Part shown: positions 1 to 8,179 of the stretch, one piece after another
Layout: each line of letters begins with the position of its first letter
Numbering within the stretch: the stretch's first letter is position 1
Source of the DNA: Actinomycetota bacterium
GTDB lineage: Bacteria > Actinomycetota > Acidimicrobiia > Acidimicrobiales > Ilumatobacteraceae
DNA length: 64,000 nucleotides
NCBI GenBank assembly: GCA_963169665.1
Contig: CAUJET010000155.1
Span: 1 to 64,000, forward strand
Reading direction: 5' to 3'
Made by a program: the position numbers and the translations under genes
The notes under the pieces: model-generated
Databases searched by the model: none
What the model saw: only the letters and a program-made list of their open reading frames with translations
Told to the model about the DNA's origin: nothing

Positions 1-1181
1 GGGTGGTACTCGGGATCGGCAGCCAGCTCGACGTCGGGGAGGCGGCGAGCCAGGCGGTCGAGCGACACCTCGAGCTCCAACCGGGCGAGCGGCGCGCCGA
101 TGCAGAAGTGGATGCCGCCGCCGAAGCCGACGTGCGCCGGATCGCCACGGCCGACGTCGAAGCGACCCGGGTCGTCGAAGCGCCGCGGGTCGCGGTTGGC
201 CGCACCGAACAACATCGCGACCTCCGCGCCCACCGGCATCGGCTGACCGGCGATCACGACACCTTCGTCGAGCACCCACCGCTCGAACAGGTGCAGCGGC
301 GCGTCCCAGCGGATCATGTCCTCGATGGCGGTGCGCGGCGACACCTCGCCGCTCGTCACCCGCTGCCACTGGTCGCGGTGCAGCATCATCGCCCTCATGC
401 CGTTGGCGAGGGAGTTGACGGTCGCCTCATGGCCGGCCTCGAGCAGCACCATCGCGGTCGAGACGATCTCGGCCTCGGTGAGCGTCTCGCCCTCGTCCTC
501 GACGGCGACGAGCCCGCTGAGCAACGACGCGTCGGGCCGACGGCGCTTCTCGGCGATGAGGGCACGGGTGTAGTCGATGAACTGACCGGCGGCCTCGTCG
601 GCTGCGACCTTCAGCGCGTCATCGGTGCGCAGCTCGTACATCTTCACGATCGCGTGCGACCAGTCGAGGAGGTCCTGCGTGTCGGCGCGGGGTACACCGA
701 GCATCGAACAGATCACGGCGACCGAGTACGGCTGGGCGTAGCCGGTGATGAGGTCGAAGCGGCCCTGATCGACGCACGGCTCGATGAGCTCGTCGGCCAA
801 CGACTCGACCATCGGCCGCAAGGCCTCGACGGCGCGGGGCGTGAACACCTTGGTGACGAGTCGGCGCAGGCGGGTGTGATCGGGCGGTTCGAGGGCGAGC
901 AGCGACCACCGCTCGTGCTCGTGGAAGCGGCTCCAGCGGGGGTCGGGCTCGGGCTTGCCGAACTGCTCGTGCGAGTAGCGGTGCGTGTAGGCGCGGCCGA
1001 GCCGACGGTCGCGCAAGGTCTCGTGCACCTCGGTGTAACGCGTGAGCACCCACTGGTCGGTGCGCTCGTCGAAGAAGATCGGCGTCGCTTCGCGCAGCTC
1101 GTCGAGCACCGGGTAGGGCCACTGCACGAACGCGGGATCGGTCACGTCGAAACGGGCGATGAGGTCGTCGAGCGGTGCCAT
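1..1181 (-). CDS. cytochrome P450, 3' end cut by window edge
   Basis: Heme-thiolate monooxygenase; about 393 residues are visible and the C-terminus lies beyond base 1. The start is the ATG at 1181 (MAPLDDLIARFD), 14 bp after the stop of the other P450 gene, so the two are probably co-transcribed. The I-helix motif AGHEATVN lies at residues 249-256 and the heme loop FGGGIHFCIG carries the cysteine ligand at residue 360. The K-helix ExxR motif reads DMIR at 288-291, so the almost invariant glutamate is replaced by aspartate. The frame was checked codon by codon from the start to the heme loop. No ferredoxin or reductase partner is visible. The substrate is unknown; the neighbouring acyl-CoA dehydrogenase suggests catabolism of a lipid, terpene or steroid (inference). 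Confidence 0.92.
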   Translation of the reverse strand, partial: MAPLDDLIARFDVTDPAFVQWPYPVLDELREATPIFFDERTDQWVLTRYTEVHETLRDRRLGRAYTHRYSHEQFGKPEPDPRWSRFHEHERWSLLALEPPDHTRLRRLVTKVFTPRAVEALRPMVESLADELIEPCVDQGRFDLITGYAQPYSVAVICSMLGVPRADTQDLLDWSHAIVKMYELRTDDALKVAADEAAGQFIDYTRALIAEKRRRPDASLLSGLVAVEDEGETLTEAEIVSTAMVLLEAGHEATVNSLANGMRAMMLHRDQWQRVTSGEVSPRTAIEDMIRWDAPLHLFERWVLDEGVVIAGQPMPVGAEVAMLFGAANRDPRRFDDPGRFDVGRGDPAHVGFGGGIHFCIGAPLARLELEVSLDRLARRLPDVELAADPEYH

Positions 1182-1195
1182 GAAGCGAGTCTGAC

Positions 1196-2365
1196 TCAGC
1201 CGGCCGACGTCGACCAACGCACGCGCAGCGCGACGGGCTTGCGGAAGATCGTGCCGGCCACCGCGCTCGGTTCGACGAGCTCGAGGTTGTGCAACCGGTC
1301 GAGCACCGCGTCGATGGCGGCCCGGGTCTCCATCCGCGCGAGCTGCGCGCCCAGACATGCGTGCGGTCCCTGTGCGAACGCGACATGGGTGCGGGCGTTG
1401 GGCCGATCGAGGCGGAACGCGTCGGGGTCGTCGTACACGGTTGGGTCGCGGTTGGCGGCCGCGAGCGACACCACCACGAGGTCGCCGGTGCGGATGTGTG
1501 AGCCGGCCAGCTCCACGTCGACGGTGGCGTAGCGGTCGACGCGGGCCGCAGCCGGCTCGAGCCGCAACGACTCCTCGACCGCCGCATCGACCAGTGTGCG
1601 GTCGGCGCGCACGGCTGCGAGGGCGGCGGGGTGCAGCAGCAGGTGGCGCAGCGCGTTCGCGGTCATCCCCTCGCTGGTCTCGATCCCGCCGAACAGGAAC
1701 ACGGCGGCGTTCGAGACGACTTCGGTGGGCGTCAGCACCTGAGCGGCGCCGTGCAGCACCGAGTCGGGACGGCGGGCGGCCGAATCGAGCGCCGAACCGA
1801 GGAGCCCGAACGCCTGCCACGCCGCCGGGTCGACCTCTCGGCCGAAGGTGACGTCGTCGACGGCGGCGACGATGCGGTCGTACCAGCCGAGCAGCGTCGC
1901 CGGGTCGAGCCGCTCCAGCCCGAGCGAGAGGGCCACGACCGCGACCGCGAGCGGTCCGGCGAGCTCCCGACGGAGCTCGGCCTCGCCACGCGGTGCCAGC
2001 TCGGCCACCAGGCGACCGGCCATGCGCGTCACGACCGCCTCGTACCGGCGGGTCACCTCGCTCGGGCGGTACGCCGCGGCGAACGGGTCGCGGTGGCGCG
2101 CGTGGGCCGGCCCGTCGGTCGACAGCATGCTCGGTCCCACCACCTGCGCCGTGCTGAACCGCGGGTCGTCGACGGTGAATCGCTCGGCGTCGCGCATGAC
2201 TGCCACGGAGAGCTCGCGACCGGTGACGACCCACCCCCCGATCGCGTCGACCCAGGCGACCGGCGCCGCGGCACGCAGGACCGCAAGGACCTCGTGATGG
2301 CGGGCGTCGAGATCGTCGAGCGTGATGTCCGGACCCACGGTCCGAGTCTCGCATCCCGCCCCCAC
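1196..2365 (-). CDS. cytochrome P450
   Basis: Complete bacterial class I type P450 of 389 residues if it starts at the GTG at 2365. A second in-frame GTG at 2338 (protein start VGPDITLDD) is equally plausible because neither has a convincing ribosome site. Visible motifs are the I-helix GGIETS at residues 226-231, the K-helix ESLR at 265-268 with the normal glutamate, and the heme loop FAQGPHACLG with the ligand Cys337. It lies directly upstream of a second P450 on the same strand, so the pair probably forms one transcript. It is divergent from an acyl-CoA dehydrogenase, leaving a gap of about 70 bp for both promoters. Substrate unknown. Confidence 0.93.
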   Translation of the reverse strand: MGAGCETRTVGPDITLDDLDARHHEVLAVLRAAAPVAWVDAIGGWVVTGRELSVAVMRDAERFTVDDPRFSTAQVVGPSMLSTDGPAHARHRDPFAAAYRPSEVTRRYEAVVTRMAGRLVAELAPRGEAELRRELAGPLAVAVVALSLGLERLDPATLLGWYDRIVAAVDDVTFGREVDPAAWQAFGLLGSALDSAARRPDSVLHGAAQVLTPTEVVSNAAVFLFGGIETSEGMTANALRHLLLHPAALAAVRADRTLVDAAVEESLRLEPAAARVDRYATVDVELAGSHIRTGDLVVVSLAAANRDPTVYDDPDAFRLDRPNARTHVAFAQGPHACLGAQLARMETRAAIDAVLDRLHNLELVEPSAVAGTIFRKPVALRVRWSTSAG

Positions 2366-2424
2366 TCACTCGGTCTGCGCGCACGGCCCGCGCGCTCGGC
2401 CCGCAGCGAGCGCCACCTGCGTCG

Positions 2425-2430
2425 TAGCCT
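2425..2430 (+). promoter_or_regulatory. -10 box TAGCCT of leaderless acyl-CoA dehydrogenase gene
   Basis: TAGCCT ends 7 nt before the ATG at 2438, leaving no room for a ribosome site. Confidence 0.5.
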
Positions 2431-2437
2431 CCCGCGC

Positions 2438-3691
2438 ATGGATCTCACCTACCCACCCGAGGCCGACGTCTTCCGCGCCAAGGTGCGCGCCTTCCTCGAC
2501 GCGAACCTGCCCGCCGACTGGAAGGGCATCGGCGCGCTCAACCACGAGGACGCCGCCGCGTTCACCACCCAGTGGCGCAAGGTCCTGCACGAGAACGGCT
2601 ACCTGGCGCTCAGCTGGCCGAAGGAGGTCGGCGGCGCCGGGCTCACGCCGCTGGAGAGCGTGGTCGTGGCCGAGGAGTTCGCTCGTGCCGGTGCACCCAC
2701 GGGCGGTCCGAACGACGGCTTCGGCATCACGATGCTCGGCAACACGATGCTGCGCTGGGGCACCGAGGAGCAGAAGCGCCACTACCTGCCCCGAGTGCTG
2801 TCGGGCGAGGACCTGTGGTGCCAGGGCTACAGCGAGCCGGCCGCGGGCAGCGACCTCGGCAACCTCGGCTGCCGGGCGGTGCTCGACGGTGACGAGTGGG
2901 TGATCAATGGTCAGAAGATCTGGACCTCGGCCGGTCACCTCGCCACCCACATCTTCGTGCTGGCCCGCACCGACCCGACCGCGGCCAAGCACCGCGGCAT
3001 CACGTTCCTGCTGGTCGACATGCGTCAGCCGGGCGTCGAGGTGCGGCCGATCAAGATGATCTCCGGCGAGGCCGAGTTCAACGAGGTGTTCTTCAGCGAT
3101 GCCCGCTGCCCCAAGGAGAACGTGGTCGGCGAGGTCAACGGCGGCTGGGCCGTGGCGATGACCCTGCTCGGCAACGAGCGCGGCGCCGGCGCGTCGGTGC
3201 AGGCGCTCGGCTTCCGCGGCGAGCTCGACAAGCTCGTCTCACTGGCGAAAGAGCGCGGGGCGACCGACGACCCGGTGATCCGTCAGCGCCTGGCGCGGGC
3301 ACACACCAAGGTCGAGATCATGCGCTTCTTCGGCTACAAAGCGCTCACCAGCTTCTTGAAGGGCACAGCACCCGGAGCCGACGCTTCGATCGGCAAGTTG
3401 TTCTGGAGCCACCACCACCAGGAGATCACCGAGCTCTCGCTCGACGTGCTCGGCGCCGATGCACTGGCGCCGGTGGGCCAGACACCCCAGCGCGCGTTCG
3501 GCTGCGACGCGCCCGGCTCCCCCAACGACAGCGCCAACTGGGCCGGCGTGTTCTACAACGCTCGCGCCGGCACCATCTACGCCGGTACCAGCCAGGTGCA
3601 GAAGGGCATCGTCGGCGAGCAGATCCTCGGCCTGCCGAAGGAGCCCCGCGCCGACGGCGGTGCCTGGAACACCATCCCCGGCCACGGCTGA
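2438..3691 (+). CDS. acyl-CoA dehydrogenase
   Basis: FAD-dependent enzyme that introduces an alpha-beta double bond into an acyl-CoA thioester (first step of beta-oxidation). The protein has 417 residues, normal for the family, with the usual N-terminal helical, middle beta (GYSEPAAGSDLG, NGQKIWTS) and C-terminal helical domains. The open frame continues far upstream, but the ATG at 2438 (MDLTYPPEADVF) is chosen because recognisable homology begins there and a TAGCCT box lies just before it. In the motif that reads IYEGTSQIQ in medium-chain enzymes this protein has IYAGTSQVQ, with Ala382 at the place of the catalytic glutamate; as in isovaleryl-CoA or some steroid enzymes the base may sit elsewhere. 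It is divergent from the two P450 genes, suggesting a shared catabolic route. Confidence 0.93.
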   Translation: MDLTYPPEADVFRAKVRAFLDANLPADWKGIGALNHEDAAAFTTQWRKVLHENGYLALSWPKEVGGAGLTPLESVVVAEEFARAGAPTGGPNDGFGITMLGNTMLRWGTEEQKRHYLPRVLSGEDLWCQGYSEPAAGSDLGNLGCRAVLDGDEWVINGQKIWTSAGHLATHIFVLARTDPTAAKHRGITFLLVDMRQPGVEVRPIKMISGEAEFNEVFFSDARCPKENVVGEVNGGWAVAMTLLGNERGAGASVQALGFRGELDKLVSLAKERGATDDPVIRQRLARAHTKVEIMRFFGYKALTSFLKGTAPGADASIGKLFWSHHHQEITELSLDVLGADALAPVGQTPQRAFGCDAPGSPNDSANWAGVFYNARAGTIYAGTSQVQKGIVGEQILGLPKEPRADGGAWNTIPGHG

Positions 3692-3724
3692 GACCCGGGC
3701 GGCGATCGAGCACGCAACGCGACA

Positions 3725-3758
3725 CGAGGGGGTCGGGCCCACGGGCCCGACCCCCTCG
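3725..3758. terminator. bidirectional hairpin terminator
   Basis: Perfect 16-bp inverted repeat (CGAGGGGGTCGGGCCC and its complement) separated by only 2 nt, between the convergent acyl-CoA dehydrogenase and glutamine synthetase genes. There is no T-run, as is common in high-GC actinobacteria. Confidence 0.8.
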
Positions 3759-3799
3759 TCGCGTCTCGGTGGCCGCACCGACCGCGGCCGCGGCCTGCG

Positions 3800-6004
3800 T
3801 CAGACCACGAAGAGCATCTCGCGGTACTTGGGCAGTGGCCACAGGGCATCGTCGACCTCGGCCTCGACCCGGTCGCACACGTCGCGGACGGCGTCGAGTG
3901 CGGGCACGACCTTGTCGGCGAGTGCGCGGGCCACGGCTTCGGGCTCCTTGCCGTGCGTGGCCACCATCGCAGCGCGCATCGCCGCGAGTCGCTGCTTCAG
4001 CTCGGCGATCAGCCGGGCTGCGGCGCGCAGCTCGTCGAGCTGTGGTGCGAGCAGCTCCTCGTCCTCGTCACTGTCGAGCACGTCCATCACCGCTTCGATC
4101 GACGAGGCGAGCTGGCCCTGGTGCTTGTAGGCGGCGGGCAGCACGAAGCCGAGCACGAGCTCGTCCATCGCCGCGACCTCGATCTCGAGGTCCTTGATGT
4201 AGCGCTCGAGCTCGAGGTGGTAGCGCGACTCGAGCTCGTCGGGCCGGTACACGCCGGTCTTGGTGAACAACTTCTTCGTTGCCGGAGCCACCAACTGCTT
4301 CAGGGCCTCGGGCGTCTTGGCGAGGTTCAGCAGACCACGCTCGGCCGCCTCCACCCGCCACTCGTCGGAGTAGCCGTTGCCCTCGAAGCGGATGGCCTTG
4401 GTCTCCACGACGTACTCGCGGATCACCTGCATCACCGCGGCGTCGAAGTCGTCGCTCGCGTTGATCGCCTTCTTCAGGCGCTTGGCCATCTCCTCGAGCG
4501 CCTCGCCCACCGCGGCGTTGAGCGTCGCCATCGGCGTGGCCGACGAGTGCGACGAGCCGACGGCGCGGAACTCGAACTTGTTGCCGGTGAACGCGAACGG
4601 GCTGGTGCGGTTGCGGTCGGTGTTGTCGCGGGCCACGTCGGGCAGCTTCGACACGCCCAGGTTCATCACCTGCGACTCGCTCGTGGCGCCCTTCACCTTG
4701 CCGCTCTCGATCTGGTCGAGGATGCGGGTGAGCGCCTCACCGATGAATGCCGAGATGATCGCCGGCGGCGCTTCGTTCGCGCCGAGGCGGTGGTCATTGC
4801 CCGACGAGGCGATCGCCGCGCGCAGCGCGCCCTGGTGACGGTGCACGGCCTTCAAGGTGGCCATGAGGAACACGAGGAACCGGAGGTTCTTCTCCGGCGT
4901 GGCGCCGGGGTTCAGCAGGTTCTCGCCGTCGCTCGTGGCCAAGGACCAGTTGTTGTGCTTGCCGCTGCCGTTCACGCCACCGAACGGCTTCTCGTGCAGC
5001 AACAGGGCGAAGTGGTGACGCTCGGCCACCCGACGCATGATCTCCATCGTGATCTGGTTGTGGTCGGCGGCCACGCTCACGCTCTCGAACACCGGTGCCG
5101 CCTCGAACTGCGCCGGGGCGACCTCGTTGTGGCGGGTCTTCATGGGCACGCCGAGCTTGAACAGCTCGTGCTCGACCTCCTGCATGAAGGCGAGGATGCG
5201 CGGTTTGATCGAGCCGAAGTACTGGTCCTCGAGTTCCTGACCCTTGGCACCCTTGGCGCCGATGAGCGTGCGACCCGTCGCCATCAGGTCGGGACGCAAC
5301 ACGTAGAACGCCTCGTCGATGAGGAAGTACTCCTGCTCGGGGCCGAGCGTCGAGAACACCCGTGCACCGGGCTCACCGAACAGCGCGAGCACGGCCTGCG
5401 CCTGTCGCGCCAGGTACTCGTCGCTGCGCAGCAGCGGGGTCTTCTTGTCGAGCGCCTGACCGTGGTAGCTGACGAACACCGACGGCAGGCACAGCGTCTT
5501 GCCGTTGGGCGAGTCCATCACGAAGATCGGCGACGACGGGTCCCAGGCGGTGTAGCCGCGAGCCTCGAACGTCGCGCGCAGTCCCCCGGACGGGAACGAC
5601 GACGCGTCGGGCTCACCCTGGATCAACTGGCTGGCGTCGAAGCGCTCGATCGGCTCGCCGTCGTCGCCCGTGGTGAGGAACGCATCGTGTTTCTCGGCGG
5701 TGGCACCTGTGTTGGGTTGGAACCAGTGGCAGTAGTGCGTGGCGCCCTTCTCGAGCGCCCACTCCTTCACGGCGTGGGCGACGACCGTGGCGATGCCCTG
5801 ATCGAGTCGATGGCCGCCGTGGACCGTCTTCACGAGCGATCGGTAGACGTCCTTCGGGAGCCGTTCGGACATCGCCTTCTGATCGAAGGTGTTGGTCCCG
5901 AACAACTCGGAGGCCTTGGTGTTGGCGTCGGTGAAGACGCGAGGGGTCCGGTTCGACGCCGTCTCGACGGCGCGACGACGACCCTCGCTCGCAAGCGTGG
6001 TCAT
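3800..6004 (-). CDS. glnN: glutamine synthetase type III
   Basis: Makes glutamine from glutamate, ammonia and ATP in the cytosol. Its 734 residues match the large GS-III class, not the roughly 470-residue GS-I. Class-typical stretches include an N-terminal region containing FGTNTFDQKAM, the RHNEVAPAQFEAAPVF motif, the nucleotide-site segment VNGSGKHNNWSL, and the conserved NRTSPFAFTGNKFEFRAVGS region. The ATG at 6004 is supported by an AAAGGA ribosome site 9 nt upstream. GS-III is best known from Bacteroidetes, cyanobacteria and some Firmicutes, so its presence here is notable. No adenylylation or PII gene is adjacent. It is convergent with the acyl-CoA dehydrogenase and divergent from an MFS gene. 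Confidence 0.95.
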   Translation of the reverse strand: MTTLASEGRRRAVETASNRTPRVFTDANTKASELFGTNTFDQKAMSERLPKDVYRSLVKTVHGGHRLDQGIATVVAHAVKEWALEKGATHYCHWFQPNTGATAEKHDAFLTTGDDGEPIERFDASQLIQGEPDASSFPSGGLRATFEARGYTAWDPSSPIFVMDSPNGKTLCLPSVFVSYHGQALDKKTPLLRSDEYLARQAQAVLALFGEPGARVFSTLGPEQEYFLIDEAFYVLRPDLMATGRTLIGAKGAKGQELEDQYFGSIKPRILAFMQEVEHELFKLGVPMKTRHNEVAPAQFEAAPVFESVSVAADHNQITMEIMRRVAERHHFALLLHEKPFGGVNGSGKHNNWSLATSDGENLLNPGATPEKNLRFLVFLMATLKAVHRHQGALRAAIASSGNDHRLGANEAPPAIISAFIGEALTRILDQIESGKVKGATSESQVMNLGVSKLPDVARDNTDRNRTSPFAFTGNKFEFRAVGSSHSSATPMATLNAAVGEALEEMAKRLKKAINASDDFDAAVMQVIREYVVETKAIRFEGNGYSDEWRVEAAERGLLNLAKTPEALKQLVAPATKKLFTKTGVYRPDELESRYHLELERYIKDLEIEVAAMDELVLGFVLPAAYKHQGQLASSIEAVMDVLDSDEDEELLAPQLDELRAAARLIAELKQRLAAMRAAMVATHGKEPEAVARALADKVVPALDAVRDVCDRVEAEVDDALWPLPKYREMLFVV

Positions 6005-6034
6005 GGGTGGAAATCCTTTCTGCGGGGCGAGCGC

Positions 6035-6040
6035 AACCTA
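6035..6040 (-). promoter_or_regulatory. candidate -10 box TAGGTT of glnN
   Basis: TAGGTT on the minus strand, 30 nt before the ATG at 6004, which would give a leader of about 24 nt carrying the AAAGGA ribosome site. Confidence 0.4.
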
Positions 6041-6135
6041 CCCCTGCCGCACCGCCCCACCGAAGAGCCGAACGACCCGTTCCATCGGTCCACGCCGCTC
6101 GACCACCGACCGACGGACGCCACGCCTGCGCTGGC

Positions 6136-6141
6136 TAGGTT
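6136..6141 (+). promoter_or_regulatory. -10 box TAGGTT of leaderless MFS gene
   Basis: TAGGTT ends 6 nt before the GTG start at 6148. Confidence 0.5.
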
Positions 6142-6147
6142 GCAGCC

Positions 6148-7383
6148 GTGCGCGCAGCCGGACGACCGCTCGGATCGGGCTTTCGTGCGCTGTTCCTCGG
6201 ATCGCTCGTTTCCAACACCGGCGACGGGATCCGGCTCGCCGCCATCCCGCTGCTGGCGGCGGAACTGACCTCCTCGCCCGTGCTCGTGAGCGCCGTCACC
6301 GCGGCGCAGTACCTCCCGTGGTTGTCGGTCGCACCGTTGGGCGGCGCACTGGTCGATCGCCACGACCGTCGACGGATCATCCTGTTGATCCAGGGCTGGC
6401 GCGGCATCGTGATGCTCGTGCTGGCGGCGCTCGTCGCGAGTGACGTCGCCGCGATCTGGCACCTGTGCGCGGTGGCGTTCGCGATCACGGCCGGCGAGAT
6501 CCTCGTCGACCCATCGATCGTCGCGATGGTGCCGACCGTCGTCGACGACGACCAGCTCGACGTGGCGAACGGACGTATCGCGAGCGTCGAGATCGTCACC
6601 AACGACTTCGCCGGTGGGCCGGTGGGCGCCACCGCGTTCGGGCTCGCGCCGTGGCTGCCGTTCCTCGTGGACGCCGCCAGCTATGTCGGTTCGGTCGTCC
6701 CGTTCCGCCGGCTGCCCCGCGACGCGGACCTGTTCGACGCTCGACACTCCGGCGAGGGGTCGACCGAGAGGAGCTCGCTGCGCGCCGACGCGGCCGAGGG
6801 CTTCCGGTTCCTGCGCCGACACCCGGTGCTCGGACCGGTGACGGCAGCGACGATGGTGTACTACCTCGGCGCGGCCACCGGGTTCAGCCTCCTGGTGCTG
6901 CTCGTGCTCGACACATCGGGTGGCCCTGCGTGGTCGTTCGGCGTCGTGCTCGCCTGCGGGGCCGTCGGCGCGTTCCTCGGGACGCGGGTCGGGAGTCGGG
7001 TGTCCACCCGGTTCGGCACCCGGACGACACTGGCCGGCGCCACCGCGTTCGAGGGCGCTGCGCTGGCCACCCTCGCGGTCGCCGACTCGGTCCCGGTCCT
7101 CGCGCTGATCTGGTTCGTCGCGGGTGTACCAGCCGGCCTGAGGATCCCCGTCGCCCGTTCCCTGCAACAACGCCTCACCCCCAACCGCCTCCTCGGTCGC
7201 GTCAACGTGTCGGCACGGATGTTCACCCGCGGCATCATCGTCGCTGGTGCACTCAGCAGCGGGACGCTCGCATCGACGATCGGCCTGCGTCCCACATTCG
7301 TCGTCGGTGGCGCCGTCGTGGTCGTCTCGGCGCTCGTGTTCGCGGTCGCCCTGCGCACCGGGCCGGGAGTGCCGACCGGGTGA
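6148..7383 (+). CDS. MFS transporter, putative exporter
   Basis: Major facilitator superfamily membrane protein of 411 residues with about 12 hydrophobic segments. The loop after the second membrane segment reads GGALVDRHDRRRI, matching MFS motif A. The opening SGFRALFLGSLVSNTGDG resembles the EntS/MFS_3 group of drug or siderophore exporters, and it has the usual hydrophilic central loop (residues about 190-220). The start is a GTG preceded by a TAGGTT box at leaderless spacing. The stop codon lies in a 13-bp tandem repeat. The substrate cannot be told from sequence and no siderophore or antibiotic genes are adjacent. Confidence 0.88.
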   Translation: MRAAGRPLGSGFRALFLGSLVSNTGDGIRLAAIPLLAAELTSSPVLVSAVTAAQYLPWLSVAPLGGALVDRHDRRRIILLIQGWRGIVMLVLAALVASDVAAIWHLCAVAFAITAGEILVDPSIVAMVPTVVDDDQLDVANGRIASVEIVTNDFAGGPVGATAFGLAPWLPFLVDAASYVGSVVPFRRLPRDADLFDARHSGEGSTERSSLRADAAEGFRFLRRHPVLGPVTAATMVYYLGAATGFSLLVLLVLDTSGGPAWSFGVVLACGAVGAFLGTRVGSRVSTRFGTRTTLAGATAFEGAALATLAVADSVPVLALIWFVAGVPAGLRIPVARSLQQRLTPNRLLGRVNVSARMFTRGIIVAGALSSGTLASTIGLRPTFVVGGAVVVVSALVFAVALRTGPGVPTG

Positions 7384-7402
7384 CCCGACCGGGTGACCCG
7401 AC
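7374..7402. repeat. 13-bp tandem repeat over the MFS stop codon
   Basis: Two exact copies of GACCGGGTGACCC plus 3 bp. The in-frame TGA of the MFS gene is inside the first copy, and the second copy places TGA in another frame. Confidence 0.8.
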
Positions 7403-7420
7403 GGCAGGTCCCTGACGGGG

Positions 7421-8179
7421 TCAGTCGGAGGCGCCGGACAGCTGCATGCGCCGCATGCGCCAGTGTGCGACCACCAGCGCGACGAGGGTGACGATCGCCA
7501 GCCGACCGATCGCCGACGCCCCCTGCGGGATGCCCTCTCGGACGAGCCGCGACGGCGCGTCGTCGAGCATGCCGACGAACGCCGCTCGGGACTCCCAGGT
7601 GGGCGACAGCTGGGCGATGCCGGTGAGGGCGGCACCCAGCAGGCGCTCGACGAGGAACACGACCGCCAACGACCACACCGCGGTACGGCGCGTGATGCAC
7701 CCGATCGCGATGAACAGCGCCACGTAGCTGATGCTGCCCGCCGCTGCGGCGACGAACGCCGGGCCGGCGCTCGACGGCGAGCCGGCCACCAGCGCGGCGA
7801 GCGCGCACGTCGGGGCGATCGTCACCAACGCCACCACAGACCCACCGAGCCACCGTCCGAGCACGATCTGCCATGTGGGCGCCGGAGACAGCCAGGTGAA
7901 GTGGAACGTGCCGGCGCGCACCTCCGCCCCGAGCACCGAGTCGCCGATCACGAGCGCCGCGATCGGGACGGCGAGCCCGAAGATGCCCTCGGCGGCCACG
8001 TTCGCGAACGCCCGGTCGGCACTGCTCCCGACGGCGCGACTGAGCAGTCCGAACAGGATCGCCCCGACGCACGGCAGCAGGATCGCGGCCCAGCGCTTGG
8101 GCGGCAGGCACGACTGCAGCGTGTAGCGGAGGATGGCCACGAACCGAGACCGTGGGCGCTGTGCGGTGGGCGCAGTCAT
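7421..8179 (-). CDS. ABC transporter permease
   Basis: Integral membrane subunit of 252 residues with about six hydrophobic segments, of the ABC-2 type. An SPAPTWQIVLGRWLGG segment follows the second membrane span. The start is the ATG at 8179, overlapping the stop of the upstream ATPase gene by ATGA (8176-8179), so translation is coupled. It is the last gene of a four-gene operon running from 10993 to 7421. It presumably forms the pore with the other permease, driven by one or both ATPases. Substrate unknown. Confidence 0.85.
   Translation of the reverse strand: MTAPTAQRPRSRFVAILRYTLQSCLPPKRWAAILLPCVGAILFGLLSRAVGSSADRAFANVAAEGIFGLAVPIAALVIGDSVLGAEVRAGTFHFTWLSPAPTWQIVLGRWLGGSVVALVTIAPTCALAALVAGSPSSAGPAFVAAAAGSISYVALFIAIGCITRRTAVWSLAVVFLVERLLGAALTGIAQLSPTWESRAAFVGMLDDAPSRLVREGIPQGASAIGRLAIVTLVALVVAHWRMRRMQLSGASD

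Noticed and set aside
1..2365. P450 pair as part of a polyketide or terpene biosynthetic cluster
   Set aside because: No synthase, cyclase or tailoring genes are present on the visible side; only an acyl-CoA dehydrogenase is adjacent.
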